The notes below the pieces were generated by a model. The model made no database searches. It had not been told where the DNA came from and saw nothing but the letters and a program-made list of their open reading frames with translations. From Prolixibacteraceae bacterium (GTDB lineage: Bacteria; Bacteroidota; Bacteroidia; Bacteroidales; Prolixibacteraceae), in contig JALNYZ010000016.1 in assembly GCA_023229575.1 (NCBI GenBank), forward strand, positions 28,825-92,824: 64,000 nucleotides of DNA, written 5' to 3'. This document shows, one piece after another, positions 61,907 to 64,000 of this stretch (the stretch's first letter is position 1; every line of letters begins with the position of its first letter). The position numbers and the translations under genes are program-made.

Positions 61907-62743
61907 ATGAGTAACATTAAATTATTTGAGAGTAAACAGATCAGAACAGTTTGGAATGAAACAGATGAAAAATGGTATTTCGTTGTAGCAGATGTTATAC
62001 ATGTGTTGACAGACACACCCAACCCTAGCGATTATATCAAGAAAATGCGTAAGCGTGACGAGGAGCTCTCTAAAGGGTGGGGACAATTTGTCACCCCCCT
62101 TTCGGTCGACACTATTGGCGGTAAACAAAAGCTGAATTGTGCCAATGCTAAAGGACTTTTGCGTATTATACAATCCATACCTTCACCGAAAGCAGAGCCT
62201 TTCAAACTTTGGTTAGCGCAAGTGGGTTCAGACAGATTAGATGAGATTGAAAACCCCGAATTGGCAACCCAACGAACAAGAGAACTCTATAAACTTAAAG
62301 GCTATCCGGATGACTGGATTGAAAAGCGAATGCGAAGCATTGCTATTCGCGAGGAATTGACAGAAGAGTGGAAGAACAGAGGTGTAAAGGAAAAAATAGA
62401 ATATTCCATACTCACGGCAGAGATTTCAAAAGCAACTTTCGGCTTGACACCTTCTGAATATAAAAAAGCCAAAGGACTGAAAAGCCAAAATCTGCGTGAT
62501 CACATGACCGACCTTGAATTAATTTTTTCAATGCTTGGAGAGGCTTCGACAACTGAAATTGTAAAGACACAGAATCCAAAAGGATTTATTCAAAATAAAA
62601 AGGCAGCTAAACAAGGCGGATCCGTTGCTGGTAACGCTAGGCGAGAACTTGAAAGTAGGACAGGAAAAAAAGTCGTAACCACCGATAATTACTTACCAGA
62701 AGCAAAGAAAAACAAAGAACTGAAAAAAGGTAAGGAGGAATAA
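61907..62743 (+). CDS. Bro-N domain (phage antirepressor-like) protein
   Basis: 278 residues. The N-terminal Bro-N domain shows FESKQIRTVWNETDEKWYFVVADVIHVLTDTPNPSDYI in two parts, then CANAKGLLRIIQSIPSPKAEPFKLWLAQVG. The long helical C-terminus (RTRELYKLKGYPDDWIEKRM, TDLELIFSMLGEAST) ends in a Lys-rich tail. Such proteins are DNA-binding regulators of phage and mobile elements. It may be a relic of an integrated element carrying the defence patch. Confidence 0.83.
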   Translation: MSNIKLFESKQIRTVWNETDEKWYFVVADVIHVLTDTPNPSDYIKKMRKRDEELSKGWGQFVTPLSVDTIGGKQKLNCANAKGLLRIIQSIPSPKAEPFKLWLAQVGSDRLDEIENPELATQRTRELYKLKGYPDDWIEKRMRSIAIREELTEEWKNRGVKEKIEYSILTAEISKATFGLTPSEYKKAKGLKSQNLRDHMTDLELIFSMLGEASTTEIVKTQNPKGFIQNKKAAKQGGSVAGNARRELESRTGKKVVTTDNYLPEAKKNKELKKGKEE

Positions 62744-62797
62744 TAATCATCTTCCCATCCTCTTATCTTCAAATCAACTAATCAGCACATCACCACA

Positions 62798-63673
62798 TCA
62801 CCTTCTCCCAAACGGTATCGTAATCCCCAGCCACGGTACCGCCACCAAACTGCCAATCCCATTCCCGGCAGGGATCATCAGTCCGTAATCCAGTCCGGCC
62901 TCCCGGATGATTTGCCTGGCGCCAACCATAAGGATCATCGCGCCATCGGATCCTGCGAAAAAGTAGTTTTCGGTGAGCAGGTAGCTGCGTGGTCCGACCC
63001 GGTACATCCCCATCAGGTTGATCATGGGGGAACTTGCAATGGATCCGTCGGCAAAACCATAGCCAACACCTAAACTGATATTTCTGTCTCTTGAACCAAC
63101 CGTTGCCAACCCGTAAAAGATACCAAAGCCAGTATTGGATTCGCCGAGTACGCTTCCGGCAAGAACGCCGGCCCCCAGGTTGAACTTATCTTTGGATACA
63201 GGAATGGATACTTTGGCCGTAATCCAGGCAGGTGTCGAGGCTCCTGCAAAGAGGAAGGCGGGAATTAGTCCGCCGCCAACCGAAACGTAATCGTTGATTC
63301 CGACGGCAAAGGAGTTCATGAGTACCCAGATATTCTGGTAATAGCCCTCTCCCTTTTTCAGGCCATAGCCGTTGGGGGAAAAGAAACTGCGGGTGGACTG
63401 TGGATTCGCAAACCAGAATTTGCCGCCTTTCAACTGTTTGCTGTCGACTGCCACCATGGATTTGATATCCTTCGGCTGGATGGTCAGATCGCCCAACTTC
63501 TGCGACCTGAAAAGGACCTTTGCCGAATCAATGGAAACAATCTCGCCAATATAACCGTTCCCATCCTTTGTTTCCAAACGAAAGATCTTCGTAGCCGGCT
63601 TATTCTGCGAGAAGCCGGAGGTGATGGTTAGAACAAGTACCAATGTAAGGGAAAATGTAAGGAATGTTTTCAT
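62798..63673 (-). CDS. Secreted beta-barrel protein of unknown function
   Basis: 291 residues with signal peptide (MKTFLTFSLTLVLVLTITSGFSQ). Residues about 30-75 form a small beta domain (LETKDGNGYIGEIVSIDSAKVLFRS, shown in two parts). From about 95 on, Gly-rich alternating strands (SVGGGLIPAFLFAG, GFGIFYGLATVG, LGVGYGFADGSI) suggest an outer-membrane barrel, ending in VPWLGITIPFGRR. I do not recognise a function. It converges on the Bro-N gene. Confidence 0.7.
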   Translation of the reverse strand: MKTFLTFSLTLVLVLTITSGFSQNKPATKIFRLETKDGNGYIGEIVSIDSAKVLFRSQKLGDLTIQPKDIKSMVAVDSKQLKGGKFWFANPQSTRSFFSPNGYGLKKGEGYYQNIWVLMNSFAVGINDYVSVGGGLIPAFLFAGASTPAWITAKVSIPVSKDKFNLGAGVLAGSVLGESNTGFGIFYGLATVGSRDRNISLGVGYGFADGSIASSPMINLMGMYRVGPRSYLLTENYFFAGSDGAMILMVGARQIIREAGLDYGLMIPAGNGIGSLVAVPWLGITIPFGRR

Positions 63674-63756
63674 GGTAATAGCTAAAGATTGTTTAAATTT
63701 TGTCCTTTTATCCCGTTAGGGTAATGTCATCAAGTTAAGAAAAATTTATGCGACTC

Positions 63757-63923
63757 TCAACAGATTGCTTCACACTTCGTGCCTCGTGTTCGCAATGACG
63801 GATCATTTTTTTGGAGGTGAGGGTGGAGAGAAGGAGGCGGGTCATCAGTTTTCGGTAATAGCAGAATCGCCATCCGCCTCCTTCTCTCCACCCTCACAAA
63901 ATCAACAGCATACCGTCATTGCG
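63757..63923. repeat. Nested inverted-repeat element
   Basis: Inner arms 63817-63840 and 63874-63897 are perfect 24-bp reverse complements (GTGAGGGTGGAGAG... / ...CTCTCCACCCTCAC). Outer arms CGCAATGACGG (63791-63801) and CCGTCATTGCG (63913-63923) pair exactly over 11 bp. The left flank CAGATTGCTTCACACTTCGT (63760-63779) resembles the dispersed CGTCATTGCGAGxGAGG-type repeat of many bacteria. The whole lies in a 327-bp gene-free tail of the window upstream of the barrel gene. Confidence 0.85.
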
Positions 63924-64000
63924 AGTGAGGACCCAAAAATTTGGCCACAATGTGAGAATGACAGGGTGCAATTTACTAAATTTGTGTATGATCTACACAG

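Overview
The window looks like a chromosomal segment of a Bacteroidota bacterium, most likely in or near Bacteroidales/Marinilabiliales. The grounds are -7 promoter boxes of the TAnnTTTG type, few Shine-Dalgarno sequences, a Bacteroides-type serine palmitoyltransferase, a GYDIA-family GHMP kinase, secreted GH92/GH38/GH78/GH29 glycosidases, outer-membrane barrel proteins and ORF6N/Bro-N type accessory genes. The taxon is inferred, since no rRNA or marker gene is present. I saw no tRNA, rRNA, CRISPR array or insertion-sequence transposase.

Layout. (1) 1-961: 5' part of a GH92 gene on the minus strand with an internal deletion and frameshift. (2) 1306-15472: a long plus-strand run joining leucine/isovalerate catabolism (methylcrotonyl-CoA carboxylase, methylglutaconyl-CoA hydratase, acyl-CoA dehydrogenase) directly to the mevalonate pathway (HMG-CoA reductase, GYDIA kinase, diphosphomevalonate decarboxylase, mevalonate kinase, type 2 IPP isomerase). 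A UbiA prenyltransferase, lipoyl synthase, a ferredoxin reductase-like flavoprotein and a small Cys-rich protein follow. Neither HMG-CoA synthase nor HMG-CoA lyase is in the run, so HMG-CoA made from leucine may feed isoprenoid synthesis. (3) 15588-24346: a LytS/LytTR two-component pair, then a PqqD-like protein, an ATP-grasp ligase, a DAP-decarboxylase-like PLP enzyme, a urea-channel/M23-peptidase fusion, a TPR/outer-membrane barrel protein and a TPR protein. This is an unassigned candidate system. (4) 24533-30286: a tandem pair of secreted M14 carboxypeptidase homologues (the first apparently inactive), serine palmitoyltransferase and an SDR. (5) 30343-53158: carbohydrate-active and cell-surface genes (GH92, a propeller protein with an alpha-helical C-terminal half, a phosphoesterase, NlpC/P60, GH78, two GH38, GH29) and a glycerol facilitator/kinase pair. 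An accessory patch lies at 32641-35255 (REP-like repeats, MNT/HEPN remnant, Mrr nuclease, DUF4160/DUF2442), and an ORF6N gene at 39381-39920. (6) 53372-55864: a Pif1-like helicase. (7) 56126-62743: an AT-rich defence-like patch with a second MNT/HEPN remnant, an HsdR-N-like nuclease domain protein, a 1043-residue NERD-AAA+ fusion, a HigB remnant with intact HigA, and a Bro-N protein. (8) 62798-64000: a barrel protein and a nested inverted-repeat element.

Two patterns recur. Long near-perfect hairpins of unrelated sequence lie 5-20 bp after stop codons, at 37672, 46404, 50735, 51659 and 53364. Several toxin or enzyme genes survive only as ends: GH92 at 1-961, HEPN at 33500 and 56446, HigB at 61312. 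The three strongest candidates for new biology are the leucine-to-mevalonate run, the PqqD/ATP-grasp/decarboxylase/urea-channel cluster, and the NERD-AAA+ module.
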